Shown here in pieces: positions 1 to 8,516 of a stretch of DNA of 59,346 nt. The stretch lies in the IMG/VR virus record IMGVR_UViG_3300047322_000637, positions 1-59,346 of that record. One strand, written 5' to 3'. How positions within the stretch are numbered: the first letter of the stretch is position 1; every line of letters begins with the position of its first letter. Under the pieces are notes generated by a model, which saw only the letters and a list, made by a program, of their open reading frames with translations, was not told the origin of the DNA and did not search any database. The position numbers and the translations under genes are program-made. The DNA comes from a virus.

Positions 1-52
1 ATGAAATTTTCCCTCTGGCAGGTTCGAACCCCCGGGGGGTTATGAAGCTAAA

Positions 53-736
53 GTGCTGAATATTCAAAAAATCGCGACCGACCGGATAAAACCGGCCGCC
101 TACAATCCGCGGAAGGACCTGAAACCGGGCGATCCGGCCTATGATCGGCTGAAAAAGGCCATGGATTCCTTCGGTTTGGTCGAACCTCTTGTCTGGAATC
201 AGCGAACGGGCAATCTGGTCGGCGGCCACCAGCGCTTCAAGATTCTAATCGAGGATCCGGCAGTGACTGAAATACCAGTCTCGGTTGTCGATCTTGACGA
301 TCGCGACGAGAAGGCCTTGAACCTGGCGCTGAATAAGCACGCCGGCGAGTGGGATTTTGCGACGTTGGCCGATCTGGTCCAGGAGCTAGACGCCGGCGAT
401 CTGGACATGGAGGTAACCGGTTTCAGCGCCGAGGATCTGGAGGAACTGGCAACCTGGACGCCTGAAGGAAGTAGCGGCGGGGGCGCCGGCGGCGGATCCA
501 CGAAACTGGCCGATCGTTTCATGGTGCCGCCTTTCTCCGTGCTGAATGCCCGGGAAGGCTGGTGGCAGGATCGGAAGCAGGCCTGGATCGCGTTAGGTAT
601 CCAGAGCGAACTTGGCCGCGGCGCTGCGCCTGGCGGCAGCCTAATGCCCGGCGTCGGCAAGGACGGGACGATCGTGCGGACCGATAGCCACGCGCGGCCG
701 ATCGAGAAGGGGCGACGTGCTTCCAGAAATCGCTGA
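53..736 (+). CDS. ParB-like nuclease-domain protein (N-terminal half of a phage ParB-methyltransferase)
   Basis: 227 aa, GTG start. The N-terminus is a ParB/sulfiredoxin-like domain: YNPR near residues 17-20 and GGHQR at 57-61, followed by the NLALNKHAGEWD stretch (90-101) typical of phage ParB-methylase proteins. After a Gly/Ser-rich linker comes a conserved-looking segment at about 150-182 (KLADRFMVPPFSV onward) that in related phage proteins precedes a DNA methyltransferase domain. Here the chain ends instead in a basic tail. The methyltransferase half is at 1716-2564. The end overlaps the start of the next gene by 20 bases. Upstream, an ATG at 42 followed by AAGCTAAA would give a better N-terminus one frame away, so a missing A is possible. 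The assignment to the DNA modification locus is an inference from context. Confidence 0.8.
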   Translation: MLNIQKIATDRIKPAAYNPRKDLKPGDPAYDRLKKAMDSFGLVEPLVWNQRTGNLVGGHQRFKILIEDPAVTEIPVSVVDLDDRDEKALNLALNKHAGEWDFATLADLVQELDAGDLDMEVTGFSAEDLEELATWTPEGSSGGGAGGGSTKLADRFMVPPFSVLNAREGWWQDRKQAWIALGIQSELGRGAAPGGSLMPGVGKDGTIVRTDSHARPIEKGRRASRNR

Positions 737-1394
737 ACACGACGGGATCCTGGTTGTCCGGGACGATCATTATCCGGGCGGCACGAAGGCCCGGGTTCTA
801 TCCGTGCTGTTCGATTCCCACCGCGAGTATGTTTATGCGTCGCCGGTCCAGGGATATGCGCAGGTCGCGCTGGCCTATGCGGCTTCGGCCGCCGGCAAAA
901 GGGCGACGATCTTCTGTGCAAAGCGTGGCGCGCTTCATGCCAGGACTGCCCAGGCCGTTGCCAGAGGCGCCCGCGTCGTCGAAATCGCGCCAGGATATCT
1001 GGCCGTCGTCAAGGCGCGCGCGCGTTCTTATTGCGCTGTGTCCGGAGCTTTGCTTTTGCCCTTCGGCCTGGACACGCCGATCTTCCGCGAGGCGCTGGCC
1101 GAGATGGCGCGCCAGCTGCCAGTGAAGCCGACCGAGGTATGGAGCGTCGCCGGGAGTGGCGTCCTTCAGCGGTCGCTGCAGATGGCCTGGCCGGCCGCGA
1201 CATTTCATGCGGTGCGGATCGGAAAGGTCCCGGATGCAGGCCGGGCGCGGATGCACCAGGCGCCGGAAGCTTTCGAGCAGGATGCGAAGGAACCGCCGCC
1301 ATTCCCATCGTGTTCGAACTACGACGCGAAGGCCTGGCGCTTTATCAAAAGGAATGCGAAGCCTGGGGCCCTATTTTGGAATGTTGCGGCGTGA
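717..1394 (+). CDS. Fold-type II PLP-dependent enzyme-like protein (ACC deaminase / Trp synthase beta-like)
   Basis: 225 aa, GTG start inside the ParB gene. GGTK-A-R at residues 21-26 matches the GG-N/T-K-x-R motif in which the Lys (here K24) forms the Schiff base with pyridoxal phosphate in ACC deaminase and D-cysteine desulfhydrase relatives. ASPVQGYAQVALAYAA resembles the substrate-loop helix, and VAGSGVLQ resembles the phosphate-binding Gly/Ser loop. The chain is shorter than cellular enzymes (about 330 aa), so it is a minimal or divergent version. It lies between a ParB-like protein and a DNA methyltransferase, which suggests but does not prove a role in altering DNA bases. Substrate unknown. 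Confidence 0.6.
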   Translation: MLPEIAEHDGILVVRDDHYPGGTKARVLSVLFDSHREYVYASPVQGYAQVALAYAASAAGKRATIFCAKRGALHARTAQAVARGARVVEIAPGYLAVVKARARSYCAVSGALLLPFGLDTPIFREALAEMARQLPVKPTEVWSVAGSGVLQRSLQMAWPAATFHAVRIGKVPDAGRARMHQAPEAFEQDAKEPPPFPSCSNYDAKAWRFIKRNAKPGALFWNVAA

Positions 1395-1673
1395 ATAAAG
1401 CCGGCCGTTCGACACCAGTTCGCCGGTTTCGACCAGGCGGGAAAGGCCGGATTTGACGCGCGATTCAGTTCCGCTAAATCCGGCCGCTCGCAATTCCCTC
1501 ATGGTTTGCGTCATCGAGAGCGCCACGCTAGGTGCGAAGACCTGGCGGAGACGATCGGTGATCAATGGCTCGTTCGATCCAAGCCGCGGCTGGGCGGCAG
1601 CGTCCCGCTGGGCGAAGGTATTTCGGACGGCTTTAATCTGGTCGATCTTATCGGCGATCTCTTTTCTGTCCAT
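1371..1673 (-). CDS. Small winged-helix-like protein, antisense in the modification locus
   Basis: 100 aa. Residues about 55-95 (MTQTMRELRAAGF through SRLVETGEL and RLYSRR) look like a helix-turn-helix followed by a wing. The N-terminal 30 residues look helical. The composition is that of a real protein, and the alternative + strand frame here is a poor, arginine-rich shadow. I see no Shine-Dalgarno upstream of the ATG at 1673. It converges with the PLP gene, overlapping its last 24 bases, and diverges from the methyltransferase gene. It may be a regulator of the locus or part of an inserted segment. Function not recognised. Confidence 0.5.
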   Translation of the reverse strand: MDRKEIADKIDQIKAVRNTFAQRDAAAQPRLGSNEPLITDRLRQVFAPSVALSMTQTMRELRAAGFSGTESRVKSGLSRLVETGELVSNGRLYSRRNIPK

Positions 1674-1715
1674 GGTCGGAGGTTACCCGGAGCCGGCGCC
1701 GGTCGCGAGGAGTTT

Positions 1716-2564
1716 ATGAAAGCGAAAAAGCCGGACGCGCGCACATTCGGCCAGGATCTGATGAAGGGCGAGAATCCGAAGTTCCCGGCGGGAACCATTC
1801 CGGCCGGCCTGGTTTACGGGGAAATGACCGCATACGACGGCGCCGATCGCACCATCACCGGCACGTCGATATTCGACCCGACGCTTTGCGAGTTGATGTA
1901 TCGCTGGTTTGCCCCTCCTGGCGGCCTGGTCCTGGATCCGTTCGCCGGCGGCAGCGTCCGCGGGATCATCGCCTCGAAGCTTGGCAGGCAATATATCGGC
2001 CTGGACATTCGCCAGGAGCAGATCGACGCGAATAAGAAGCAGGCCGACGAGATCTGCGAGGATCCGATGCCGGTTTGGGTTCTGGGCGACAGCCGGCAGA
2101 TCGACAAGATTTGCGAAGACGTTCAGGCGGACTTTCTCTTTTCCTGTCCTCCATACGCGCACCTGGAACGATACAGCGACGATCCGGCCGATCTATCGAC
2201 GCTGGATTACAAAGATTTCCTCGAATCCTATCGGACGATCATCCTGGGCAGCTGCGCGCGCCTGAAGAAAGACCGGTTCGCGTGCTTCGTCGTTGGCGAT
2301 CTGCGCGACGCGAAAGGCTCCTATTACGGTTTCCCATGGCACACGGTCGACGCTTTCCAGAAGGCCGGCCTGCATCTGTACAACGAAGCCGTGTTGATTA
2401 CGGCAGTCGGCAGCCTGCCGATCCGGATCAATAAGCAGTTCGTCGGCGCCAGGAAGCTTGGCAAGACGCACCAGAACGTCCTGGTATTCGTAAAAGGGGA
2501 TCCGAAGAAAGCAACCGAGGCAATCGGCGAAGTCGAAGTGGGCGACATCAGCGAGACAGCATGA
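1716..2564 (+). CDS. DNA methyltransferase (C-terminal half of phage ParB-methyltransferase)
   Basis: 282 aa. ATG at 1716, preceded by GAGGAG at 1707-1712. An upstream in-frame extension to 1506 is a shadow of the antisense gene. Motif I is DPFAGGS (74-80), the SAM-binding loop. The catalytic motif IV is CPPY (143-146), followed by a YSDDPADLS segment typical of phage modification methylases. CPPY replaces the more common DPPY/SPPY of N6-adenine or N4-cytosine enzymes, so the target base cannot be told. The N-terminus contains TGTSIFDPTLCELMYRWF, which in fused phage homologues follows directly on the ParB-derived linker. Its stop overlaps the terminase small-subunit start. Confidence 0.85.
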   Translation: MKAKKPDARTFGQDLMKGENPKFPAGTIPAGLVYGEMTAYDGADRTITGTSIFDPTLCELMYRWFAPPGGLVLDPFAGGSVRGIIASKLGRQYIGLDIRQEQIDANKKQADEICEDPMPVWVLGDSRQIDKICEDVQADFLFSCPPYAHLERYSDDPADLSTLDYKDFLESYRTIILGSCARLKKDRFACFVVGDLRDAKGSYYGFPWHTVDAFQKAGLHLYNEAVLITAVGSLPIRINKQFVGARKLGKTHQNVLVFVKGDPKKATEAIGEVEVGDISETA

Positions 2565-3058
2565 GCGGGCCGCCGAAGACTCCGACGAATCTGAAAGTTC
2601 TTCGTGGAACATTTCGGGCCGATCGCGCACTGGAAAACGAGCCGCAGCCCGAACTGGCGATTCCTCCTGTTCCAGCGCATCTGTCCGACGAGGCGAAGGT
2701 CGAATGGGGCCGAGTCTCCCAGGAGCTGTATCAACTGGGCCTTCTTACGAACGTCGATCGAGCAGCGCTCTGTGCTTACTGCGACGCCTGGTCCGATTAT
2801 GTCGACGCATCGAAGCAATGCCGTGGCCAGGATGGCAAGGACCGGAAGGTATTGAGGCCGGTGGATTCCGAGGGCAAGCCAACCGGCGGGTATTACGAGA
2901 ACCCGTATTACACGATCAAAAAGCGATCCATGGAAATAATGAAAAGCTTCCTGGCTGAGTTCGGAATGACGCCGGCCTCGCGTACCAGGATCAGCGCCAC
3001 GCCGCCGGACGGCGCAAAGCAGAAGCCGGCCAGCCGCTGGAGTAAGCATGGCAGCTAA
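2561..3058 (+). CDS. terS: Terminase small subunit, P27 family
   Basis: 165 aa, ATGA overlap with the methyltransferase gene. The N-terminus (GPPKTPTNLKVLRGTFRADR), the PxPPxHLSDEAKVEW stretch and the DRAALCAYCDAWSDY helix are characteristic of P27-type small terminase subunits. These bind the packaging site on the phage DNA and hand it to the large subunit. The C-terminal FLAEFGMTPASRTRI segment is also typical of the family. Start and length fit the family, and the gene overlaps the large subunit by 11 bases. Confidence 0.9.
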   Translation: MSGPPKTPTNLKVLRGTFRADRALENEPQPELAIPPVPAHLSDEAKVEWGRVSQELYQLGLLTNVDRAALCAYCDAWSDYVDASKQCRGQDGKDRKVLRPVDSEGKPTGGYYENPYYTIKKRSMEIMKSFLAEFGMTPASRTRISATPPDGAKQKPASRWSKHGS

Positions 3059-4787
3059 AAAGCTGTCATATGCAGCAAAGGCCGCCCGTTACGCGCGGAA
3101 GGTCATATCCGGGAAGATTCGCGCCAGCCAGTTGGTCCAGGCCGCCTGCCGCCGGCACCTGGATGAACTGGGACTTCAGAAGGGCGCAAAGTTCCCGTAT
3201 CGCTTCGACATCGGCAAGGCCGACAAGATTTGCGACTTTGCCGAAGGTATGGTCCACATCAAAGGCAAGTGGGCCACATCGGAAGACGGCCTGCCATTCA
3301 TTCACCTCGAAGACTGGCAATGCTTCCTCCTGGGCGTCAATTTCGGTTGGGTCCGAAAGTCGGACGGCCTGCGGCGTTTTCGCGAGATATATGCAGAGAT
3401 CCCGCGGAAGAATTCGAAGAGCACGATGGGTTCAATCATCGGCCTGTTCATGGCGTTCGATGACGGCGAGAAGGGGGCGGAAGTCTTCGCCGGCGCCACG
3501 TCGATGGAACAGGCATATGCGGTATTCAGGCCAGCCTGGTTGATGGTGAAGAACAATCCGGAGTTTGCAGAGCATTTCGGGCTGCAGCTTGGCGGGACCG
3601 AAGCCAACCCGGGCAATATTTATCAGCCGTCGACCGGGAGCTTCTTTAAACCGATCATCGGGAAGCCTGGGGACGGCGATTCGCCGCACTGCGCGATCGT
3701 GGACGAATACCACGAGCATCAGACGCCGGTGATGTATGACGCCATGAAGACCGGCATGGGCGCGCGGTCGCAGCCGATGCGCGTGATTATCACGACGGCC
3801 GGCGTGGATACGTCGGGGCCCTGCTATGACAAGCACCTCGAGGCGGTGAAAGTCCTCGATGGCACGCTGGACAATCCGGAACTCTTCACGCTGATTTTTG
3901 GGATAGACGTCGGGACAGATGACGAGAATCCTGGCGACGACTGGGCGGATTTCGAATCCTGGAAGAAAGCGAACCCGAATTATGGTGTTTCGGTCTTCGA
4001 GGATTATCTCCGCGGGCAACTCCGCGACGCTTTGCAGCGTCCGTCGCAGCAAAACATCAACCGCACGAAGCACCTGGGCGAGTGGATGAATGCCGGCGTG
4101 GCCTGGATGAATATGGCGTTTTGGAGCAAATGCCGCGACGAATCTGTGCAGTTGCCGTCATTCGCAAAGCGAGAATGCTGGTTAGCATTCGATCTCGCGA
4201 ACAAAATCGATATTGCATCCGTGGCGTTTATCTTCAGGCACGAGGGCGGCTTTGCCTTCTTCGCCAAGCATTATCTCTGCGAAGCCACGATTGAATTACC
4301 TCAGAACTCTCACTATCGCAAATGGCGCGAGATGGGGTGGCTGATCCAGACCGACGGGGCCCGGACCGATTTCCGAGTTATCGAGGACGACATTAAAGCC
4401 GCAGCGGATCTTTTTGCGGTTCAATCGCTCGCCTTTGATCCCCGGGAAGCGAGTTATTTAGTCTCCAGCATCGAAAAGTGGGCGTCCTTCGAGTGTGTCG
4501 AAATTACACAGGGTCCGCAGATGATGTCGGAGCCCATGAAGGAAATGGAAGCGCAGATTTATGCCGGCACGTTGAAGCACTGTGGCGATCCTGTTCTAAC
4601 TTGGATGATGGGCAATGTGGTGAAGAAGGAAGCGCGCGGCGGCGGCGAAGTGAAGTACTACTACCCGACAAAACAGAACAACGCAAACAAGATTGACGGC
4701 GCCGTTGCGGGCATTATGGCGATCGGCCTGGCCATGTCGCATCAGGGCAATGATCAATTCGTGGATGGAAACCTGATCGTTATATGA
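3048..4787 (+). CDS. terL: Terminase large subunit
   Basis: 579 aa. This is the DNA-packaging motor ATPase plus headful/cos nuclease. The Walker A-like loop is PRKNSKST (119-126), Walker B is CAIVDEYHEH with the acidic pair at 219-220, and a TTAG coupling motif follows. The C-terminal RNase H-like nuclease is indicated by CWLAFDLANKIDIAS near 380, an LAFDPREAS segment and KIDGAVAGIMAIG near 553, each with an acidic residue suited to metal binding. Length and order match the Terminase_1/YmfN-type enzymes that pair with P27 small subunits. It overlaps the portal gene start by four bases. Confidence 0.95.
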   Translation: MAAKKLSYAAKAARYARKVISGKIRASQLVQAACRRHLDELGLQKGAKFPYRFDIGKADKICDFAEGMVHIKGKWATSEDGLPFIHLEDWQCFLLGVNFGWVRKSDGLRRFREIYAEIPRKNSKSTMGSIIGLFMAFDDGEKGAEVFAGATSMEQAYAVFRPAWLMVKNNPEFAEHFGLQLGGTEANPGNIYQPSTGSFFKPIIGKPGDGDSPHCAIVDEYHEHQTPVMYDAMKTGMGARSQPMRVIITTAGVDTSGPCYDKHLEAVKVLDGTLDNPELFTLIFGIDVGTDDENPGDDWADFESWKKANPNYGVSVFEDYLRGQLRDALQRPSQQNINRTKHLGEWMNAGVAWMNMAFWSKCRDESVQLPSFAKRECWLAFDLANKIDIASVAFIFRHEGGFAFFAKHYLCEATIELPQNSHYRKWREMGWLIQTDGARTDFRVIEDDIKAAADLFAVQSLAFDPREASYLVSSIEKWASFECVEITQGPQMMSEPMKEMEAQIYAGTLKHCGDPVLTWMMGNVVKKEARGGGEVKYYYPTKQNNANKIDGAVAGIMAIGLAMSHQGNDQFVDGNLIVI

Positions 4788-6052
4788 ATCTCTTCGGCTG
4801 GGATATCTCTCGGAAGACGGCCTCGACGATTAGCCTTGACCAGCTGATCCGCCGGCTGGAAGCGATCTACAGCACAACATCCGGAACGAACATCACGCCA
4901 GAGAATTGCATGGAATCGCCGACTGTTCACGCGATCGTGACAGGCATTTCTCGCGGCATTTCCTCATGTCCGGTGCATGTTTATCAAAAAGGGGCGAAGG
5001 ACGGCCTAGACACCAAGGAAGTCCAGCCGAACCACCCGGTAGAGAAGCTGCTGAAACAGCCGAATGACTGGCAAAGTCCGGTGGAATACTGGCAGGACGC
5101 AACCAGCGCTTTGATGCGTTACGGCTGCTTCATCGCCTACAAAGCTCAGGGAAACACGGGCCCGATCCGTCGTCTAATTCCGCTTAGGTCCGCCAGTGTG
5201 AACTTTAAGCAGAACGATGATTATTCAATTAAGGTCACGATTGCGCAGGCGAATGGCAGTGAGAAAGATGTCCCCTATAACGAGCTTCACTATGCCAGAG
5301 GGCCCGCGCGTGACTTCCTTCGAGCCAATTCGCCGATTGTCGACTGCCGCGAGGCTATCGGACTCGAAATAGCGGCCGAAAAGTTCGGTGCATCCTTCTT
5401 TGGCGGCGGCGCAATGCCTGGGATCGTCTTCAAGTTCCAGGAAGGCTTTCAGGCCTTCAAGACGGATGAAGAGAAAAAGAAATTCATTCAGGATTTCCAG
5501 GATGCCCACAGCAACCGCGGCCGATTCCGCTCGATGCTTCTGCCCAAAGGCATCGATATGTCGGAGAAGCTGATCGGCTTTGAGAACGATAAGGCGCAGT
5601 TCCTTGAGACGCGCAAATATCAGCGCACCGTCATCGCCGGCGCCTTCGGTGTTCCGCCCTATCTCGTCGGCGATCTGGAACGCGCGACGTTCAACAATGT
5701 TGAGCAGCAAAGCATCAATAAGATTTCGGAAGTACTCCTGCCGATTGCGCGAATTTTTGAGGCGGCCATGGAGCGCGATCTTCTTACGAAAGATGATCGA
5801 AACGGTGGGATCATCATTCGTTTCAACTTGGACGGGCTCCTGCGCGGCGATTTCTTTACGCGCCAGCAAGGTTTGAAGCTGCAGCGCGAAGCGGGCGTGA
5901 TTAATGCGAGTGAATGGCGCGAAGCTGAAGGAATGAATCCGCGGACGGACCCGGGCGGCCTGGTCTACTGGGACACCGGTCCTTCCGGCCAGGGGATGAA
6001 ACCGGCCGTGGCAAATAATCCGGAACCGAACGATGCCAACCCCAAAACCTAA
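4784..6052 (+). CDS. Portal protein, HK97 family
   Basis: 422 aa. The portal forms the dodecameric ring at the capsid vertex through which DNA enters. Family features include the N-terminal ENCMESPTVHAIVTGISRGISSCPVHVYQK, the HPVEKLLKQPNDWQSPVEYWQ stretch, LLPKGIDMSEKL with the following FLETRKYQRTVIAGAFGVPPYLVGDL, and the C-terminal tunnel region with NASEWREAEGMNPR. Length is normal for HK97-type portals. ATGA overlap with the terminase gene. Its end overlaps the protease gene. Confidence 0.95.
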   Translation: MNLFGWDISRKTASTISLDQLIRRLEAIYSTTSGTNITPENCMESPTVHAIVTGISRGISSCPVHVYQKGAKDGLDTKEVQPNHPVEKLLKQPNDWQSPVEYWQDATSALMRYGCFIAYKAQGNTGPIRRLIPLRSASVNFKQNDDYSIKVTIAQANGSEKDVPYNELHYARGPARDFLRANSPIVDCREAIGLEIAAEKFGASFFGGGAMPGIVFKFQEGFQAFKTDEEKKKFIQDFQDAHSNRGRFRSMLLPKGIDMSEKLIGFENDKAQFLETRKYQRTVIAGAFGVPPYLVGDLERATFNNVEQQSINKISEVLLPIARIFEAAMERDLLTKDDRNGGIIIRFNLDGLLRGDFFTRQQGLKLQREAGVINASEWREAEGMNPRTDPGGLVYWDTGPSGQGMKPAVANNPEPNDANPKT

Positions 6053-6884
6053 AAAGGAAACGCGTGAAGAATGGATGCAGCGATGCGTTCCGCGTGTCCT
6101 CAATGACGGGACGGCTTCGAGTAACGATCAGGCGGTTGCCATCTGTGAACATATGTGGAGCGATGCGACGAAGGGAGCCCAAGTGAAGAGAGAAACGCTC
6201 GATTTCAAATTCGACGTAAAAACGAGCCTGAACAGCCGCGAATTCGAGGGATACGGTTCAACCTTCGGCAATGTCGACCTGGGTGATGATGTGGTTCTGC
6301 CCGGAGCATTCAAAGAGACATTGGCTGATCATGAAACTGACGGCGCGCTTCCTCAAATGTTCTGGATGCATCAAATGGATCAGGTCTGCGGCAAATGGAC
6401 GGCGATGTCTGAGGATAAAAACGGACTGTACTGCAAGGGGATTCTCGCGGACACGCCACGCGGCAACGAAGTCCGCACACTTTTGAATATGAAGGCCGTC
6501 CGTGGCCTGTCCATTGGATTCTCGATCCCGGATCGGTCCACGGATATGAGTTACAACGAAGACGGAACACGCTTGATCCATAAGGTGGATCTCTGGGAGG
6601 TGTCCGTCGTCAGCCTTCCCATGAATCCCATGGCGCAGGTGACCGCTTCAAAAGCATTATTACTTTCCGACCCACGCGCAACGGAACGACGCCTACGTGA
6701 CGCAGGCTTTACCCAATCCGAAGCGAAATGCATTATTTCAGGAATGAAACATATCGACGCAATCGGGGCACGTGATGTGGACCGAGCGACACGTGAAGTG
6801 GAAGTCGACGATGAGGCAGCCGAAGTTCTTAAAATGCTCCACTCCATGACTACTTCCATGGTTGCAGGAGCGTTCAAGATCTAG
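6033..6884 (+). CDS. Prohead maturation protease, HK97 family (peptidase U35)
   Basis: 283 aa. This serine protease trims the capsid protein during assembly. The likely catalytic pair is H113 in MFWMHQMD and S160 in RGLSIGF, and LWEVSVVSLPMNPMA is the usual strand after the serine. An extra N-terminal domain of about 50 residues (EEWMQRCVPRVLNDGTA, QAVAICEHMW) precedes the protease fold. This small domain occurs in front of other phage proteases and virion proteins and may act in scaffolding or targeting. The gene overlaps the portal gene by 20 bases and is followed by a terminator. Confidence 0.9.
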   Translation: MPTPKPKKETREEWMQRCVPRVLNDGTASSNDQAVAICEHMWSDATKGAQVKRETLDFKFDVKTSLNSREFEGYGSTFGNVDLGDDVVLPGAFKETLADHETDGALPQMFWMHQMDQVCGKWTAMSEDKNGLYCKGILADTPRGNEVRTLLNMKAVRGLSIGFSIPDRSTDMSYNEDGTRLIHKVDLWEVSVVSLPMNPMAQVTASKALLLSDPRATERRLRDAGFTQSEAKCIISGMKHIDAIGARDVDRATREVEVDDEAAEVLKMLHSMTTSMVAGAFKI

Positions 6885-6895
6885 TCCGTCTGCCA

Positions 6896-6942
6896 AAACC
6901 GTCAACCCAGCCGCCTTTCATCGGGCGGCTTTTTTATTGGAG
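6896..6942 (+). terminator. Hairpin terminator joined to the capsid-gene ribosome binding site
   Basis: The stem AGCCGCC (6909-6915) pairs with GGCGGCT (6924-6930) around an 8-base loop and is followed by a T run to 6935. GGAG at 6939-6942 is the Shine-Dalgarno of the capsid gene. The 19 bases from 6924 to 6942 recur exactly at 17596-17614 before the tail-tube gene, and sequence before the stem is also similar. It may terminate partially, or act as a 5' stabilising stem-loop for the capsid transcript. Confidence 0.7.
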
Positions 6943-6952
6943 ATCACATCTA

Positions 6953-8422
6953 ATGACCCCAAAGCAATGGTGGTTTTTGAACTGCCGGCCGACCGTCGCG
7001 CCGCAGCAAAACCCGGTATTTAACATTCTCATTCCTATCGGCCTGGTCATCGTGGCCATGTTTGCCGTTCTCGCCGTCGGTTTCGCCGCAACCCATCAGG
7101 GCAATGCGCACGTCCAGATCGCCGAAATTACAGCACCAAGCCTTGTGGTCATCAAAGACGCCATCGAAAATCAGGCGAAGGCCTTCGATGCTTTCAAGGA
7201 TACGAACGACAAGAAGATCGAGGCAATCAAGAGCGGTAATGAATCTCTTGCCAAAGAACTCGATCAGAAGCTCGGCCGGATCGAAGTCGATCTGAAGAAG
7301 CAGAACGAGGTCCGTATTAATTGGGAAGCCGAGATGAAGTTCTTCACGGAGCGCCTCGAGGAACTCGAATCCCGAGCGAAAACGCCCGGCAAAACCGGCG
7401 AAGAGAAGGCCCGCGATGAATATCACGACGCTTTCGTCACCTGGATCCGACATAAAGCCGCATATGCTGAGGACGAACGGCGCCTTTCGGATGCGGAAAA
7501 GAAACTCGGAAGGGAAACAAAAGACATCACCGTTGGCAGCAACGCCGGCGGCGGGTACGCGCTCCCCAAGGTTATTGCGCAGCAGATCGAGCAGTTCGAA
7601 CTGAAATATTCGCCAGTTCGCCGACTCGTCAAAGTCGTTCAGGCGGGAACGACCGATTTCCATCAGCTCTTGAATCTGCGCGGCGCCACTTCCGGGTGGG
7701 TTGGAGAAACATCGAATCGCAACGCCAGCAATACCCCGCAATTGAGAGATATCGTTCCTACTTTTGGAGAGCTCTACGCCTATCCCCAGATCAGCGAATG
7801 GTCCACTGATGATCTCCAGTTCGATGTTGAAACTTGGCTCGCAGAGAACGTCGCGGATGAGTATGCCAGGCAGGAAGGCATTGCCGTATTGACGGGCAAC
7901 GGTTCGAACAAGCCGACGGGCATGTTGAACACGACGCCTCTAAGCACGGCCGACAATGCATCTCCTGTGCGCACGGCGGCAGCGTATCAGTACATTGATT
8001 CGGTTGCGTCGCCATTCTCGGTGAACGGTTCCGATGCATTGATCAAGATCATCTATACGTTGAACAGCGCTTATCGTGCTGGTTCGACTTGGATCATGAA
8101 CAGCAACACGATCGCGTCGGTTCGCGGTTTGAAAGATTCTCAGAACCGTTACCTCTGGGAGCCTTCGCTGCAAGCCGGCCAGCCGAACACGTTGCTCGGC
8201 TACACGCAGGAAACATGGGAGGACCTGGACGATATCGGGTCCGGCAAATTCCCGGTTGCCTTCGGCAACTTCCAGCGCGCCTACCTTTTGGCGGATCGCG
8301 TTGGGATGCGTATCACAAGGGATAATGTGACGAATCCAGGTTACATTCGTTTCTACGTAAGGCGACGTGAGGGGGGCATCGTTCTCAATAACGACTCGCT
8401 CAAGTGGATCAAAACATCCTAA
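6953..8422 (+). CDS. Major capsid protein, HK97 fold, with N-terminal hydrophobic helix
   Basis: 489 aa. The C-terminal 300 residues show an HK97-type capsid protein: GGGYALPKVIAQQI, the long E-loop-like stretch, LAENVADEYARQEGIAVLTGNGSNKPTGML, STWIMNSNTIASVRGLKD and the C-terminal GNFQRAYLLADR with ITRDNVTNPGYIRFYVRRR. Residues about 55-145 form a charged coiled coil, the expected delta/scaffold domain that the protease removes. Unusually, residues about 20-46 form a strong membrane-type helix (PVFNILIPIGLVIVAMFAVL). The ATG at 6953 has GGAG ten bases upstream, so this segment is probably translated. A later start at 7058 would drop half of it but lacks comparable support. Confidence 0.9.
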   Translation: MTPKQWWFLNCRPTVAPQQNPVFNILIPIGLVIVAMFAVLAVGFAATHQGNAHVQIAEITAPSLVVIKDAIENQAKAFDAFKDTNDKKIEAIKSGNESLAKELDQKLGRIEVDLKKQNEVRINWEAEMKFFTERLEELESRAKTPGKTGEEKARDEYHDAFVTWIRHKAAYAEDERRLSDAEKKLGRETKDITVGSNAGGGYALPKVIAQQIEQFELKYSPVRRLVKVVQAGTTDFHQLLNLRGATSGWVGETSNRNASNTPQLRDIVPTFGELYAYPQISEWSTDDLQFDVETWLAENVADEYARQEGIAVLTGNGSNKPTGMLNTTPLSTADNASPVRTAAAYQYIDSVASPFSVNGSDALIKIIYTLNSAYRAGSTWIMNSNTIASVRGLKDSQNRYLWEPSLQAGQPNTLLGYTQETWEDLDDIGSGKFPVAFGNFQRAYLLADRVGMRITRDNVTNPGYIRFYVRRREGGIVLNNDSLKWIKTS

Positions 8423-8454
8423 ACTATTTAGCCATTGTTTAGGCTATAATGTTC

Positions 8455-8488
8455 GAGGCCGGTTAGCACGCAAATGCTGACCGGCCTC
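8455..8488 (+). other. Strong stem-loop between capsid and HNH genes
   Basis: A 14-base stem (8455-8468 with 8475-8488, one G-T wobble) closes a six-base loop. No T run follows, so it is not a classic intrinsic terminator. It may protect the 3' end of the capsid mRNA or reduce expression of the nuclease gene behind it. A TATAAT at 8445-8450 could be a -10 element, but I see no good -35 at the right distance. Confidence 0.55.
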
Positions 8489-8516
8489 TAACCACATCGC
8501 TAGGTGAATAGCAAAC

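Noticed and set aside
18-36. GGTTCGAACCC resembles a tRNA T-loop
   Set aside because: The flanking bases do not form a T stem, no acceptor stem or CCA follows, and the window starts too close to judge the rest.
199-921. 240-codon ORF on the - strand
   Set aside because: Arg/Ser/Pro-rich shadow of the ParB and PLP genes, which have family motifs.
5225-6103. 292-codon ORF on the - strand
   Set aside because: Antisense to the portal gene, biased composition, no ribosome binding site. Caused by codon bias of the real gene.
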